DNA of 64,000 nt, taken from Pelomonas saccharophila_A (GTDB lineage: Bacteria; Pseudomonadota; Gammaproteobacteria; Burkholderiales; Burkholderiaceae_C). The translations under genes were made by a program, and so were the position numbers. The notes under the pieces were generated by a model. The model was not told the DNA's origin. It did not search any database and saw only the letters and a list, made by a program, of their open reading frames with translations. The stretch is from positions 248,001-312,000 of the forward strand of contig NZ_JAVDXU010000005.1 of the NCBI RefSeq assembly GCF_031458095.1. Direction: 5' to 3'. Positions 41,246 through 49,098 of this stretch are shown here, in pieces. Each line of letters starts with the position of its first letter. Within the stretch, counting starts at the first letter, position 1.

Positions 41246-42637
41246 CTAGATGCCGACCGCTTCCTCCAGCGTCGCGATCTCTTCCTCGATATAGGCCGAC
41301 AGCCGGCCGAGATTGGGCAGGGCGTCGGTCGCGATCAGGCCGAAGTAGAGGGTGCCGGCATAGCTGAACAGCGTGATGTTGAGCAGATGCGTGGCCGGCA
41401 GCGTCGAGACCGGATGCATCTCCAGCAGCGGCGCGCCCTTCAGATACAGGCGCTCGGCCGGCCCCGGCACATTGGACACCAGGGTATTGCCCATGGGCGT
41501 GACCATGTCGGCCAGCTTCAGCATGCCGGCGATCTGGCCGAGCAGGCCGGTCAGGATGGTGTAGGTCTCGACCGCCTCGGGCGCCACCGCGTCGATCATG
41601 GAGCGCACATTGCGCAGCGAATAGCCGACATTGCGCAGCCGCACATAGGCGTCGTCGGTGGGCGGCGACAGGTCGACGAGGATGATGCCGATCTTGTTGC
41701 CGCCACTCTTCTCGCCCTCGCGGCGCAGATTGACCGGCATCTGGATGGTGATGGGGCGGTCCAGCTCTATGCCCTCGTCGGCCAGGTAGCGGTGCATGGC
41801 GCCGTCCAGGCAGGTCAGGGCAACGTGATTGAGCGTGGCGCGCGAGACCTTGCGGATGGCGTCGATGCGGGCCATGGGCACGGCGGCGGTGGCGAACTGG
41901 CGGCCCGGCGTGGCATTGCCCGTGAAGGGCGTGTTGCCGCTGGCCATGAAGGGCAGGGCGATGGCGTTCTTGGTCAGCTTGACGGCTTCCAGGGCCAGCA
42001 TGGCCGTCAGCCGCCCGATGCCGATGGCACGCTTGCTGTTGGCGGTGAGCTGCTTCCAGACCGTGCCGGCGACGGCCTGGTCCAGGCGCTTCTTGCCTTT
42101 GAGGCCGCCGCTGCGGCGGGTGTGGTCAAAGGTCCAGACCGGCGTGACGGTGTCGTCTTCGGGCGTGGTGCGCAGCGACTCGACGCCCCAGCGCGTCATC
42201 GTGATGCCGTCGGCCACCGCGTGGTGCATCTTGTAGTAGATGGCGAACTGCTTGTCCCACAGGCCGGCGATGACATGCACCTCCCACAGCGGGCGGCTGC
42301 GGTCGAGCACCGGTTCGTGCAGCTCCGACACCAGGGCGTAGAGCGCCTCGCGGTCGTTGTGGCCGGCCTTCATCTTGTGGAAGAAGACATGCTGCGTCAG
42401 GTCGACGGACTCGGCCTGGCCCCAGCTCGGCATCAGCGTCGGCGAGACGAAGTTGATGACGGCGTCGAAGGGCGGCTGCACGTCGGTGTGGGTCAGGAAC
42501 TCCTCGTAGAGCTGCTTGGCGAAGTTGGCGCCGCCGCCCTTGGGTATCTGGTGGATGTGCAGGCCCGCCACATGCTTGGGACTGGCCTCGCTCTCGGCGA
42601 TGAAGAAGGCGAGGTCGAGCAGGGAGAGTCGGCTCAT
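41246..42637 (-). CDS. Wax ester synthase/diacylglycerol acyltransferase (WS/DGAT)
   Basis: A 463-residue acyltransferase joining acyl-CoA to fatty alcohols or diacylglycerol to make neutral storage lipids. The catalytic motif HHxxxDG is KMHHAVADGI (His138, His139, Asp143, Gly144). The C-terminal half has LVSNVPGPAERLYLKGAPLL (NVPGP motif) and the expected LLNITLFSYAGTLYFGLIAT block. Length is typical (about 460). It heads the lipid block in transcription order HutD, acyl-CoA dehydrogenase, suggesting a link of lipid storage and breakdown. Confidence 0.93.
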   Translation of the reverse strand: MSRLSLLDLAFFIAESEASPKHVAGLHIHQIPKGGGANFAKQLYEEFLTHTDVQPPFDAVINFVSPTLMPSWGQAESVDLTQHVFFHKMKAGHNDREALYALVSELHEPVLDRSRPLWEVHVIAGLWDKQFAIYYKMHHAVADGITMTRWGVESLRTTPEDDTVTPVWTFDHTRRSGGLKGKKRLDQAVAGTVWKQLTANSKRAIGIGRLTAMLALEAVKLTKNAIALPFMASGNTPFTGNATPGRQFATAAVPMARIDAIRKVSRATLNHVALTCLDGAMHRYLADEGIELDRPITIQMPVNLRREGEKSGGNKIGIILVDLSPPTDDAYVRLRNVGYSLRNVRSMIDAVAPEAVETYTILTGLLGQIAGMLKLADMVTPMGNTLVSNVPGPAERLYLKGAPLLEMHPVSTLPATHLLNITLFSYAGTLYFGLIATDALPNLGRLSAYIEEEIATLEEAVGI

Positions 42638-42702
42638 GGTGTCTCCGTCGTTCTGTTGCGGCCCAGCATAGGCGGGCGTCCGCGCCGGTCAAGGCCGGGG
42701 AA

Positions 42703-43656
42703 TCACGCGTCGCCGCTGGACGACGCCCGCTTGCCGCTGCGCCTTTCCTTGTCGGCCAGGCGCGCCGCTTCTGCCGCGGCAGCCTTGCGCTCCTCTTCCT
42801 CGGCCGCGGCCCGCCGCCAGGCGCTCATCTCCTCGGGCGTCTCCAGCGTGATGCGGCCCAGCGACCCGCCGCGGAAGTCCATCAGCAGGGCCTCGGCGGC
42901 CTTGTGCATCTGCACCGCGCCACCGCGGATCTTGGCACCGCGCTTGACGCCGATGGCTTCCAGCACGGCGTCGTCGGCGCCGAGTTCGGCCAGGCCATAG
43001 CGCTCCTTGAGCCGCTCGGGGTAGTGGCGTTTCAGCACCACGATCAGTTCCAGCGCCACCTCTTCTTCGTCGAAGGCATTGCGGCCGATGGCGCCGCTGG
43101 CCGCGAGGTGGTAGCCGCTCTGCTCGATGGCGATGCGCGGCCACAGCATGCCGGGCGTGTCGAACAGGTAGAAGCCGTTCTCCAGCACGAACTTCTGCTC
43201 GAGCTTGGTGATGCCCGGTTCATCGCCGGTCTTGGCGGCGCGCTTGCCGACCAGGGTGTTGATCAGCGTGCTCTTGCCGACGTTGGGAATGCCGCAGATC
43301 AGCACGCGCAGCGGCTTGTGCATGTCGCCGCGCAGCGGCGCGAGTTCGCGGCAGGCCTTGACGAGGGCGCGCGCCGGCGCCTTCTCGCCGGCATCCAGCG
43401 CGATGGCGCGGGTATGGGCCTGGGCGTTGTAGAAGTCCAGCCAGGCGGCGGTCTGGGCGGGGTCGGCGAGGTCCTGCTTGTTCAGCACCTTCAGCGACGG
43501 CCGTCCCGTCGTCAGCGCCGCCAGCAGCGGGTTGCTGCTGGATCCGGGCAGGCGCGCGTCCAGCAGCTCGATGACCACGTCCAGCCCCGCCTTGACGCGA
43601 TCCTTGATCGCCTGGCGGGTGGAATTCATGTGGCCGGGAAACCAGTTGATGGGCAT
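42703..43656 (-). CDS. ylqF: YlqF/RbgA-type ribosome biogenesis GTPase
   Basis: A 317-residue circularly permuted GTPase. Motif order is G4 (LKVLNKQDLAD near residue 60), then G1 (ICGIPNVGKSTLINTLVGKR), then G3 (LFDTPGMLWP), the YlqF/YawG arrangement. The N-terminus INWFPGHMNSTRQAI is the family signature. The C-terminus is Ala/Glu/Lys-rich and unstructured. In Bacillus RbgA acts in 50S assembly; a similar role is inferred. The start at 43656 (MPINWFPGHM) is fixed by the signature. It is divergent from the cold-shock-domain gene. Confidence 0.92.
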   Translation of the reverse strand: MPINWFPGHMNSTRQAIKDRVKAGLDVVIELLDARLPGSSSNPLLAALTTGRPSLKVLNKQDLADPAQTAAWLDFYNAQAHTRAIALDAGEKAPARALVKACRELAPLRGDMHKPLRVLICGIPNVGKSTLINTLVGKRAAKTGDEPGITKLEQKFVLENGFYLFDTPGMLWPRIAIEQSGYHLAASGAIGRNAFDEEEVALELIVVLKRHYPERLKERYGLAELGADDAVLEAIGVKRGAKIRGGAVQMHKAAEALLMDFRGGSLGRITLETPEEMSAWRRAAAEEEERKAAAAEAARLADKERRSGKRASSSGDA

Positions 43657-43765
43657 GCGCTGACAGGGTGGAAATACGGAAAGCGCGGATTGTCGGGGGC
43701 TTACATCCGGTTGCGGCCCCTCCGCCGGCATCCCCCAAGATCTGGGGGTAGTCGTTGAGGTGAAT

Positions 43766-44164
43766 ATGAGATTCGAAGGAGTACTGAGTGCCTGGAACCA
43801 GGACGCCGGCTACGGCGCGATCCGGCCCAGCGGTGGAGGCGAGGAAGTGTTTGTCAGCCTGGCCGCCTTCCCGACGGATGGCGAAGGGCCACGGCCCGAC
43901 GAGCCTTTGAGCTTTGAAATTGTGACGGGGCGTGACGGCCGCAAGCAGGCCGTGAACCTCAAGCGCCTGTCGCGCAGCCATCTCAGCCCGGCGCTGCGCG
44001 AAGCCAACGGCGGTGCCCGCATCCGCGCCCGCCAGGCGCAAAAGAAACGGCGCCTGGGCCTGATGGCCGGTGGCGCCGTGGTGACGGTGATGCTGATCGT
44101 GGGCGGCATGCACTGGTGGCAGCCGACGGACCGGACCGGCGAGTTGCCGGTGATGAAGCGGTAA
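43766..44164 (+). CDS. Cold-shock-domain protein with C-terminal membrane helix
   Basis: A 132-residue protein. The N-terminal cold-shock (OB) domain reads MRFEGVLSAWNQDAGYGAIR, with EEVFVSLAAF as the RNP2-like strand and SFEIVTGRDGRKQAVNLKRL. After a basic linker (RIRARQAQKKRRLG) one hydrophobic helix (LMAGGAVVTVMLIVGGMHWW) follows. Many relatives carry a DUF1294 membrane domain at this place; here a single helix remains. GAGG five bases upstream supports ATG 43766; an in-frame GTG at 43760 is less likely. RNA binding near the membrane is inferred. Confidence 0.82.
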   Translation: MRFEGVLSAWNQDAGYGAIRPSGGGEEVFVSLAAFPTDGEGPRPDEPLSFEIVTGRDGRKQAVNLKRLSRSHLSPALREANGGARIRARQAQKKRRLGLMAGGAVVTVMLIVGGMHWWQPTDRTGELPVMKR

Positions 44165-44181
44165 AACGAGCTCCTCATGCC

Positions 44182-44329
44182 TTGCGCCCTGCGTGGCGCA
44201 AGTCCTGACATAGGCGAGAAAGCCCGCCTAGGCGGGCTTCCTGTCCAGTGTCATGCCAGCCGGCTTGCAAGCCGGCTGTCCTGAGTAGCGCGTCGAACAG
44301 CGCGCAGGCGCTGTTCTCGGTCGCTACTC
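44182..44329. terminator. Series of four inverted repeats between convergent genes
   Basis: Four stems lie within 148 bp. They are TTGCGCC/GGCGCAA (44182-44201); AAGCCCGCC-TA-GGCGGGCTT (44220-44239, terminator-like with A/T ends); the perfect 20-bp palindrome AGCCGGCTTGCAAGCCGGCT (44258-44277); and a nested stem GAGTAGCG...CGCTACTC (44283-44329) enclosing GAACAGCG/CGCTGTTC (44295-44316). The last overlaps the stop codon of the TonB-like gene. They probably end transcription from both sides. Confidence 0.75.
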
Positions 44330-44645
44330 AGTCTTCGTTTTTAAAGACGAGCTTGACTTCGTGGGTGCCTTTTTCGCCCGGCTCGAACTTCCACTCCATC
44401 AGGGCGGCCTTCACGGCGCGGTCGAAGACGCGCTTGGGTTCGGCTTCGACGATCTCGACGTCGCTGACCTTGCCGTCGGCTTCGATGGTCATCTTGGCCT
44501 TGACCGAGCCGGTGGAGATGCCCTTCTTGGAGGCTTCGGCCGGGAACTCCGGCGGCACCTTCTTGATGACCTTGGGCGTGGCGTGCGCGGCCAGGGCCAG
44601 CATCAGGCTGGCGGCGAGGACGGTGGCGGAACGCAGGAATGACAT
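44328..44645 (-). CDS. Exported TonB C-terminal-like protein
   Basis: A 105-residue protein with signal peptide MSFLRSATVLAASLMLALAA followed only by a TonB_C-type domain: IKKVPPEFPAEASKKGISTG, then SVKAKMTIEADGKVSDVEIV and a final ALMEWKFEPGEKG. True TonB has an N-terminal membrane anchor and a Pro-rich spacer, both missing here, so this is a free periplasmic domain. It lies 29 bp downstream of the chemoreceptor gene and may share its transcript. The partner receptor is unknown. Confidence 0.85.
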   Translation of the reverse strand: MSFLRSATVLAASLMLALAAHATPKVIKKVPPEFPAEASKKGISTGSVKAKMTIEADGKVSDVEIVEAEPKRVFDRAVKAALMEWKFEPGEKGTHEVKLVFKNED

Positions 44646-44674
44646 GGCGAACCTCGGAGGATGGATGAAGGGGT

Positions 44675-46222
44675 TCAGGCGGCGCGGAAGAAGCCGACGG
44701 CTTCGATCAGGCGGGTCGAGCTGTCGCGCAGCGCGTCGGCCGAGCGGCTGAGGTCGCCGACCAGGCTGGTGTTCTGCTGCGTGGCCTTGTCGAGTTCGTT
44801 CATGGCGCCGTTGACGACGCCCACGCCGGTGGCCTGTTCCTGGGCCGAGTGCGAGATTTCCTCGATCAGCTGACCCATGTTGTTGACTTCGTCGACGACG
44901 CTGCGGATGGTCACGCCGGCGTTGTTGACCAGGGTGGTGCCGTTCTCGACCTTGACGGTCGATTCCTGGATCAGCACCTTGATTTCCTTGGCGGCACCGG
45001 CCGAACGCTGGGCCAGGGCGCGCACCTCGGCGGCCACGACGGCGAAGCCGCGGCCGTGTTCGCCGGCACGCGCGGCTTCCACCGCGGCGTTCAGGGCCAG
45101 GATATTGGTCTGGAAGGCGATGCCGTCGATGACGCCGATGATGTCGCCGATCTTCTTGGAGCTGGCGCTGATCTCTTCCATGGTCTCGACGACCTTGGAG
45201 ACGACGGCGCCACCGTTGCTGGCGGCCTGGCGGGCCGTCACGGCGATGCCGGCGGCGCGGCGGGTCAGGTCGCTGGCGCCCTTCAGCGTGGAGGCGATCT
45301 CTTCCACCGAGGCAGCGGTGTTCTGCAGGCTGGCGGCGGAACGCGTGGTGCGCTCGGCCAGGTTGGAGTTGCTGTCGGCGATGGAGCCGGAGTTCTGGGC
45401 CACTTCGCTGGCGGCGGTGGACACGTCGCGCACGACGCCGGAGAGGGCGGTCTGCATGTCCTTCATGGCCTGCAGCATCTGGCTCAGTTCGTCGCGGCCT
45501 TCGACCTGGATGTCCTGGGTCAGGTCGCCGGCAGCGATGGCTTCGGCGGCCATCTGGGCCTTGCGGGCCGGGCCGACGATGGAGCGGGCGATGACGACGC
45601 CGCCGCCGATGCCGATGACGGCGGCCACGGCCATGAGCACCAGGGTCACCACGACCGACGAGGTGGCCAGCGCGACGCCGGACGTGGCCAGCGCCTTGCC
45701 GTTCTCGAATTGCATGTCGACCAGCTTCTTCAGGCCGTCCTGCAGAGCCGCCTGGGCGGGGCGCAGGTCGGTGATCAGGCTCTCGCGGGCCTCGTCGGGG
45801 GTGCCGTCGGCCTGGATCTTCTGGAACTTCTCGAGCGCAGCCAGGAACTTGGTCTTGTGGCCACGCACCTCGGCGACGGCGGCCTTCTCGGCGTCGCCAG
45901 AAACAGCGCTCTCGAGGCTGGACAGCTGCTTCTCGCCCTCTTCCAGCGCGTCGGCAATCGCCTTCTTCTGCTTCTTGATGGCACCGGCGGTGTCCAGCAG
46001 CAGGAGGTCGCGAACGGCGCGCGCAATGATGTTGACCTGGCTTTCCAGACCGTTGGCCGCGCCGATCTTGACGAGGCTGGAGTTGGCGGTGCGGTCCAGG
46101 TCGTTGGCCAGACGCTTGGCGTTGTTGGCGCCGTAGAAGCCAATACCCACCAGCAGCAGGATCAGCAAGCCGAAGCTCACGGCCAGGCGGTGGCCGATGC
46201 GCAGTTGCGTCAGGAAGTTCAT
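44675..46222 (-). CDS. Methyl-accepting chemotaxis protein
   Basis: A 515-residue chemoreceptor. It has an N-terminal transmembrane helix (RLAVSFGLLILLLVGIGFYG), a periplasmic four-helix-bundle sensor of about 170 residues, a second transmembrane helix near residue 190 (VVVTLVLMAVAAVIGIGGGV), a HAMP domain, and a signalling domain with the conserved tip GIAFQTNILALNAAVEAARA. The C-terminal CheR/CheB-docking pentapeptide is absent (it ends VGFFRAA). The ligand is unknown. A good sigma-28 promoter lies just upstream (46252-46278), so expression with the flagellar regulon is predicted. Confidence 0.95.
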   Translation of the reverse strand: MNFLTQLRIGHRLAVSFGLLILLLVGIGFYGANNAKRLANDLDRTANSSLVKIGAANGLESQVNIIARAVRDLLLLDTAGAIKKQKKAIADALEEGEKQLSSLESAVSGDAEKAAVAEVRGHKTKFLAALEKFQKIQADGTPDEARESLITDLRPAQAALQDGLKKLVDMQFENGKALATSGVALATSSVVVTLVLMAVAAVIGIGGGVVIARSIVGPARKAQMAAEAIAAGDLTQDIQVEGRDELSQMLQAMKDMQTALSGVVRDVSTAASEVAQNSGSIADSNSNLAERTTRSAASLQNTAASVEEIASTLKGASDLTRRAAGIAVTARQAASNGGAVVSKVVETMEEISASSKKIGDIIGVIDGIAFQTNILALNAAVEAARAGEHGRGFAVVAAEVRALAQRSAGAAKEIKVLIQESTVKVENGTTLVNNAGVTIRSVVDEVNNMGQLIEEISHSAQEQATGVGVVNGAMNELDKATQQNTSLVGDLSRSADALRDSSTRLIEAVGFFRAA

Positions 46223-46251
46223 GCGGTTGTGGTCCTTGCGATGGTCTTCGG

Positions 46252-46278
46252 GTATCGGCGGCGGGCTGCCGCTCTTGA
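46252..46278 (-). promoter_or_regulatory. Sigma-28 (FliA) type promoter of the chemoreceptor gene
   Basis: Read on the minus strand: TCAA - 15 bases - GCCGATAC, against the flagellar sigma-28 consensus TAAA - 15 - GCCGATAA. The spacing is exact and the -10 box differs at one position. It lies 30 bp upstream of the chemoreceptor start codon, which is the expected place. Confidence 0.75.
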
Positions 46279-46433
46279 ATCAACGACGACTGTAGGCCTC
46301 TCGGCCTTGTTTTTGCGGCCCTACCCGGGGGCCGGCGCGCAGTGTGTCGCGACCTGTGACCATTTGCTTCACGCCTGCGGCAGGCTTGCGTGAAAACGTT
46401 CACGTCGGCCCCCGGCCTCGGGGCTTGCCTGGA

Positions 46434-47714
46434 TCAATGCTGGGTTGCGACAGCGCGCAGGCGCAGCACTTCGACGGCATCGACCTCGCCGGCGCGATGG
46501 CCCCAGGACTGGCGCAGATGGCTGGCCAGGGCGGCCAGGTCCTCGGCGCCCAGCACGCCGGCAAAGGGCGGCATGCCATGGGGGCGCGGATGGCCGGGCG
46601 TGGCCGGCGCGAAGCCGCCGCGCTCGATGACGCGGATCAGGTTGGCCGCGCTGGCCTGGGTGACGGTACGGCTGCCGGCCAGGGCTGGGTAGGCCAGGGC
46701 GCCGCTGTCATCGCGCCGGCCTTCGCCGCGCTGGCCATGGCAAGCGGCGCAATGCTCGCGGTAGAGACCGGCACCGTGCTCGCGGCGGCGCGGGCTGGGG
46801 TTGGCCGGCTCGGGCCGGGCCACGGCCGCCTCGGGCAGGGCGCGCAGATAGACGCTCATGGCAGCCAGGTCGGCATCGTTCAGCGCCGCCGTGCTGCCAA
46901 GGACGACTTCGCCCATGGGGCCGAGGGCCGCATGACCTTCGACATGGCCGTCGCGCAGCCAGCGTTGCAGCGTCTCGGCAGGCCAGCGCTGCACACCGGC
47001 TTCGGCCGGGTCATGGAGTGAGGGTGCCACCCAGCCCAGCCCGGCCAGCGCGCCACCGCGGAAATCGGCCGCGCCGCGGTCGCCGCCCAGGGCATTGCGG
47101 CCGGCATGGCAGGCGCTGCAATGCGCCAGGCCCTGGCTCAGATAGGCGCCACGGTTCCAGGCGGCGTCCTGCTGTGACTCGGGCCGATAGCTGCCGGGCT
47201 TGAAATAGAGGGCCCGCCAGGCCGCGATGGCGAGCTGGCTGCCGAAGGGCCAGCGCAGTTCGTGCTCGCGGCGTGGTGCAGCAACCGGCGCCTGGGCCTG
47301 CAGCCAGGCATGCAGGGCGTCGGCGTCATCGCGGGTGACCAGGGTGGTGTTGACGATGGGGTGGGCCGGCACCAGCAGCCGGCCGTCGCGACTCTGGCCG
47401 AAGTGCAGGGCGCGCCAGAAGTCGTCGGCGCTCCAGCCGGCCAGGCCGCTGGCATCGGGCGTCAGATTCGATGAGAAGACGGTGCCGAAGGGTGTCGGGA
47501 TGGCGCGGCCGCCGGCCAGGCGCTCGCCGCCGCGGGCCGTGTGGCAGCCGGCGCAGTTGCCGATGGCGGCCAGATAGGCGCCGCGGTCGAGCTGGATCGC
47601 TGCCTTTGACGGCGGCGTGGCATCGCCCAGGCCGCGTTGCCAGGCGAGCAGGGCCCCGCCGGCGGCCATCAGCAGGCCGGCCAGCACGGCGAGGACGGTG
47701 AGCAGCCGCCTCAT
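46434..47714 (-). CDS. Triheme periplasmic cytochrome c (alcohol-dehydrogenase-cytochrome-like)
   Basis: A 426-residue protein with a hydrophobic N-terminal anchor/signal (LLTVLAVLAGLLMAAGGALL) and three CxxCH motifs: CAGCH (54-58), CSACH (199-203) and CAACH (322-326). The size and spacing resemble the cytochrome subunit of membrane alcohol/aldehyde dehydrogenases: RGAYLAAIGNCAGCHTA and FSSNLTPDASGLAGWSADDF are family-like. No dehydrogenase subunit gene is adjacent. It is coupled to the upstream diheme cytochrome gene by a 4-bp overlap (47711-47714), so yggS, diheme and triheme cytochrome genes form one transcript. Confidence 0.9.
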   Translation of the reverse strand: MRRLLTVLAVLAGLLMAAGGALLAWQRGLGDATPPSKAAIQLDRGAYLAAIGNCAGCHTARGGERLAGGRAIPTPFGTVFSSNLTPDASGLAGWSADDFWRALHFGQSRDGRLLVPAHPIVNTTLVTRDDADALHAWLQAQAPVAAPRREHELRWPFGSQLAIAAWRALYFKPGSYRPESQQDAAWNRGAYLSQGLAHCSACHAGRNALGGDRGAADFRGGALAGLGWVAPSLHDPAEAGVQRWPAETLQRWLRDGHVEGHAALGPMGEVVLGSTAALNDADLAAMSVYLRALPEAAVARPEPANPSPRRREHGAGLYREHCAACHGQRGEGRRDDSGALAYPALAGSRTVTQASAANLIRVIERGGFAPATPGHPRPHGMPPFAGVLGAEDLAALASHLRQSWGHRAGEVDAVEVLRLRAVATQH

Positions 47715-48400
47715 GGCTGCAGCCCGCCGCAGCGCAGCGGCGCTGGCGCAGCCAGGGCGGGCGCCGGATGCGGATCGGCCGGCAGGGGGCGTCCGGCCAG
47801 GAATTGCGTGACGGCGTTGATCTCGCCCTCGGTCAGCGCCTTGGCGATCTGGGCCATGCAGTCGGGTGCTTGTGCACGCCGCTGGCCGCTGCGCCAGGCA
47901 CCGAGCTGGCCATTCAGATAGTCGCGCGACAGGCCGAGCAGTCCGGGAATGGCGGGTTGGCTGCCGGTCAGGCGCTCGCCATGGCAGGCGGTGCAGGCGG
48001 GCAGCTTGCGTGCTGCGTCGCCGTTGCGGATCAACGCCTCGGCCCGCGCCAGCTCGGGAGCCGGCAGGGCGGGCTTCTGCGGTGGCGGGTATGGCAGATC
48101 CAGGGACGCGAAATGGCCGGCCAGCTCCCTCAGATAGGCGTCGGACAAGGGGGCGATCAGCTCGCTCATCAGGCCGTAGTCGCGCCGCCCGTCGCGGAAG
48201 TTCAGCAACTGGTTGTAGAGATAGCCGGCCGGCTTGCCCGCCAGGCGGGGGTAGTAGCCGTCGGGCGCGGCGCGGCCCTCCTTGCCATGGCAGCCGGTGC
48301 AGGCCAGGGCGCGCTGCGCGAGCGTGTCAGGCACGGGCACGGGCACGGGCTGGGCCTGGGCGGCGAGCGACGCCAGCGCCAGCAGCCAAGCTTTCATCAT
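47711..48400 (-). CDS. Diheme cytochrome c (c4-like)
   Basis: A 229-residue periplasmic cytochrome. The short signal (MMKAWLLALASLAAQAQ) is followed by two cytochrome domains: CTGCH at Cys34-His38 and CTACH at Cys136-His140. YYPRLAGKPAGYLYNQLLNF is the typical post-heme sequence of the c4 group. The start at 48400 overlaps the yggS stop (ATGA), and its own stop overlaps the triheme gene start in the same way. It probably passes electrons to or from the triheme protein. Confidence 0.9.
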   Translation of the reverse strand: MMKAWLLALASLAAQAQPVPVPVPDTLAQRALACTGCHGKEGRAAPDGYYPRLAGKPAGYLYNQLLNFRDGRRDYGLMSELIAPLSDAYLRELAGHFASLDLPYPPPQKPALPAPELARAEALIRNGDAARKLPACTACHGERLTGSQPAIPGLLGLSRDYLNGQLGAWRSGQRRAQAPDCMAQIAKALTEGEINAVTQFLAGRPLPADPHPAPALAAPAPLRCGGLQP

Positions 48401-49071
48401 CGGGCTCCGAAGATGGCGCTGCCCACCCTCACCATGGTCGAGCCGGCCCGGATGGCGTCCTCCAGGTCGGCGCTCATGCCCAGGGACAGGGTGTCCAAGG
48501 CCAGGCCCTCGGCCTGGAGGGCCTTGAACAGGGCCGCCATGGCCTGGTGCTGGGCCAGGGCGCCGGGGCCGGGCTCGGGGATGGCCATCAGGCCGCGCAG
48601 CTTCAGCCGGGGCAGGGCGGCGACCTGGGCGGCCAGCGCGGCGACGTCGGCCGGCACGAGGCCGCTCTTGCTGGCTTCCTCGCTGATATTGACCTGCAGG
48701 CAGATGTTCAGCGGCGGCAATGCGGCCGGGCGCTGCTCCGACAGGCGCTCGGCGATCTTGAGCCGGTCCACGCTGTGCACCCAGTCGAACTGTTCGGCCA
48801 CGGCCTTGGTCTTGTTGGACTGCAGCGGGCCGATCAGATGCCATTCGATCTGGCCGCGCAGGTCGATCAGCTCCTGCACCTTGGCCAGGCCTTCCTGGAC
48901 ATAGTTTTCACCGAAGGCGCGGGCGCCGGCGGCAAACGCTTCGCGCACGGCGGAACCCGGGAAAGTCTTGCTGACGACGAGGAGCTGTACCTCGTTGGGT
49001 GGACGGCCGGCTGCGACACATGCCGCAGCGATGCGGTTTTTGACGGATTTCAGGGAGTCGGAGATCGCCAT
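48397..49071 (-). CDS. yggS: YggS-family pyridoxal-phosphate homeostasis protein
   Basis: A 224-residue PLP-binding protein that keeps free PLP in balance; no catalytic activity is established for the family. The PLP lysine is in LLVVSKTFPG near residue 35. FGENYVQEGLAKVQELIDL, EWHLIGPLQSNK and LSLGMSADLEDAIRAGSTMV (phosphate-binding end) are the conserved blocks. The start is at 49071, 27 bp from the divergent pilT start, the usual neighbour in betaproteobacteria. Confidence 0.95.
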   Translation of the reverse strand: MAISDSLKSVKNRIAAACVAAGRPPNEVQLLVVSKTFPGSAVREAFAAGARAFGENYVQEGLAKVQELIDLRGQIEWHLIGPLQSNKTKAVAEQFDWVHSVDRLKIAERLSEQRPAALPPLNICLQVNISEEASKSGLVPADVAALAAQVAALPRLKLRGLMAIPEPGPGALAQHQAMAALFKALQAEGLALDTLSLGMSADLEDAIRAGSTMVRVGSAIFGAR

Positions 49072-49098
49072 AATGGTCCGAGCACTCCACGGAACATC

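Noticed and set aside
44849..46393. A 514-codon plus-strand frame opposite the chemoreceptor gene
   Set aside because: Composition is dominated by Gly, Asp, His and Gln. The opposite strand carries the unmistakable chemoreceptor signalling domain and a sigma-28 promoter.
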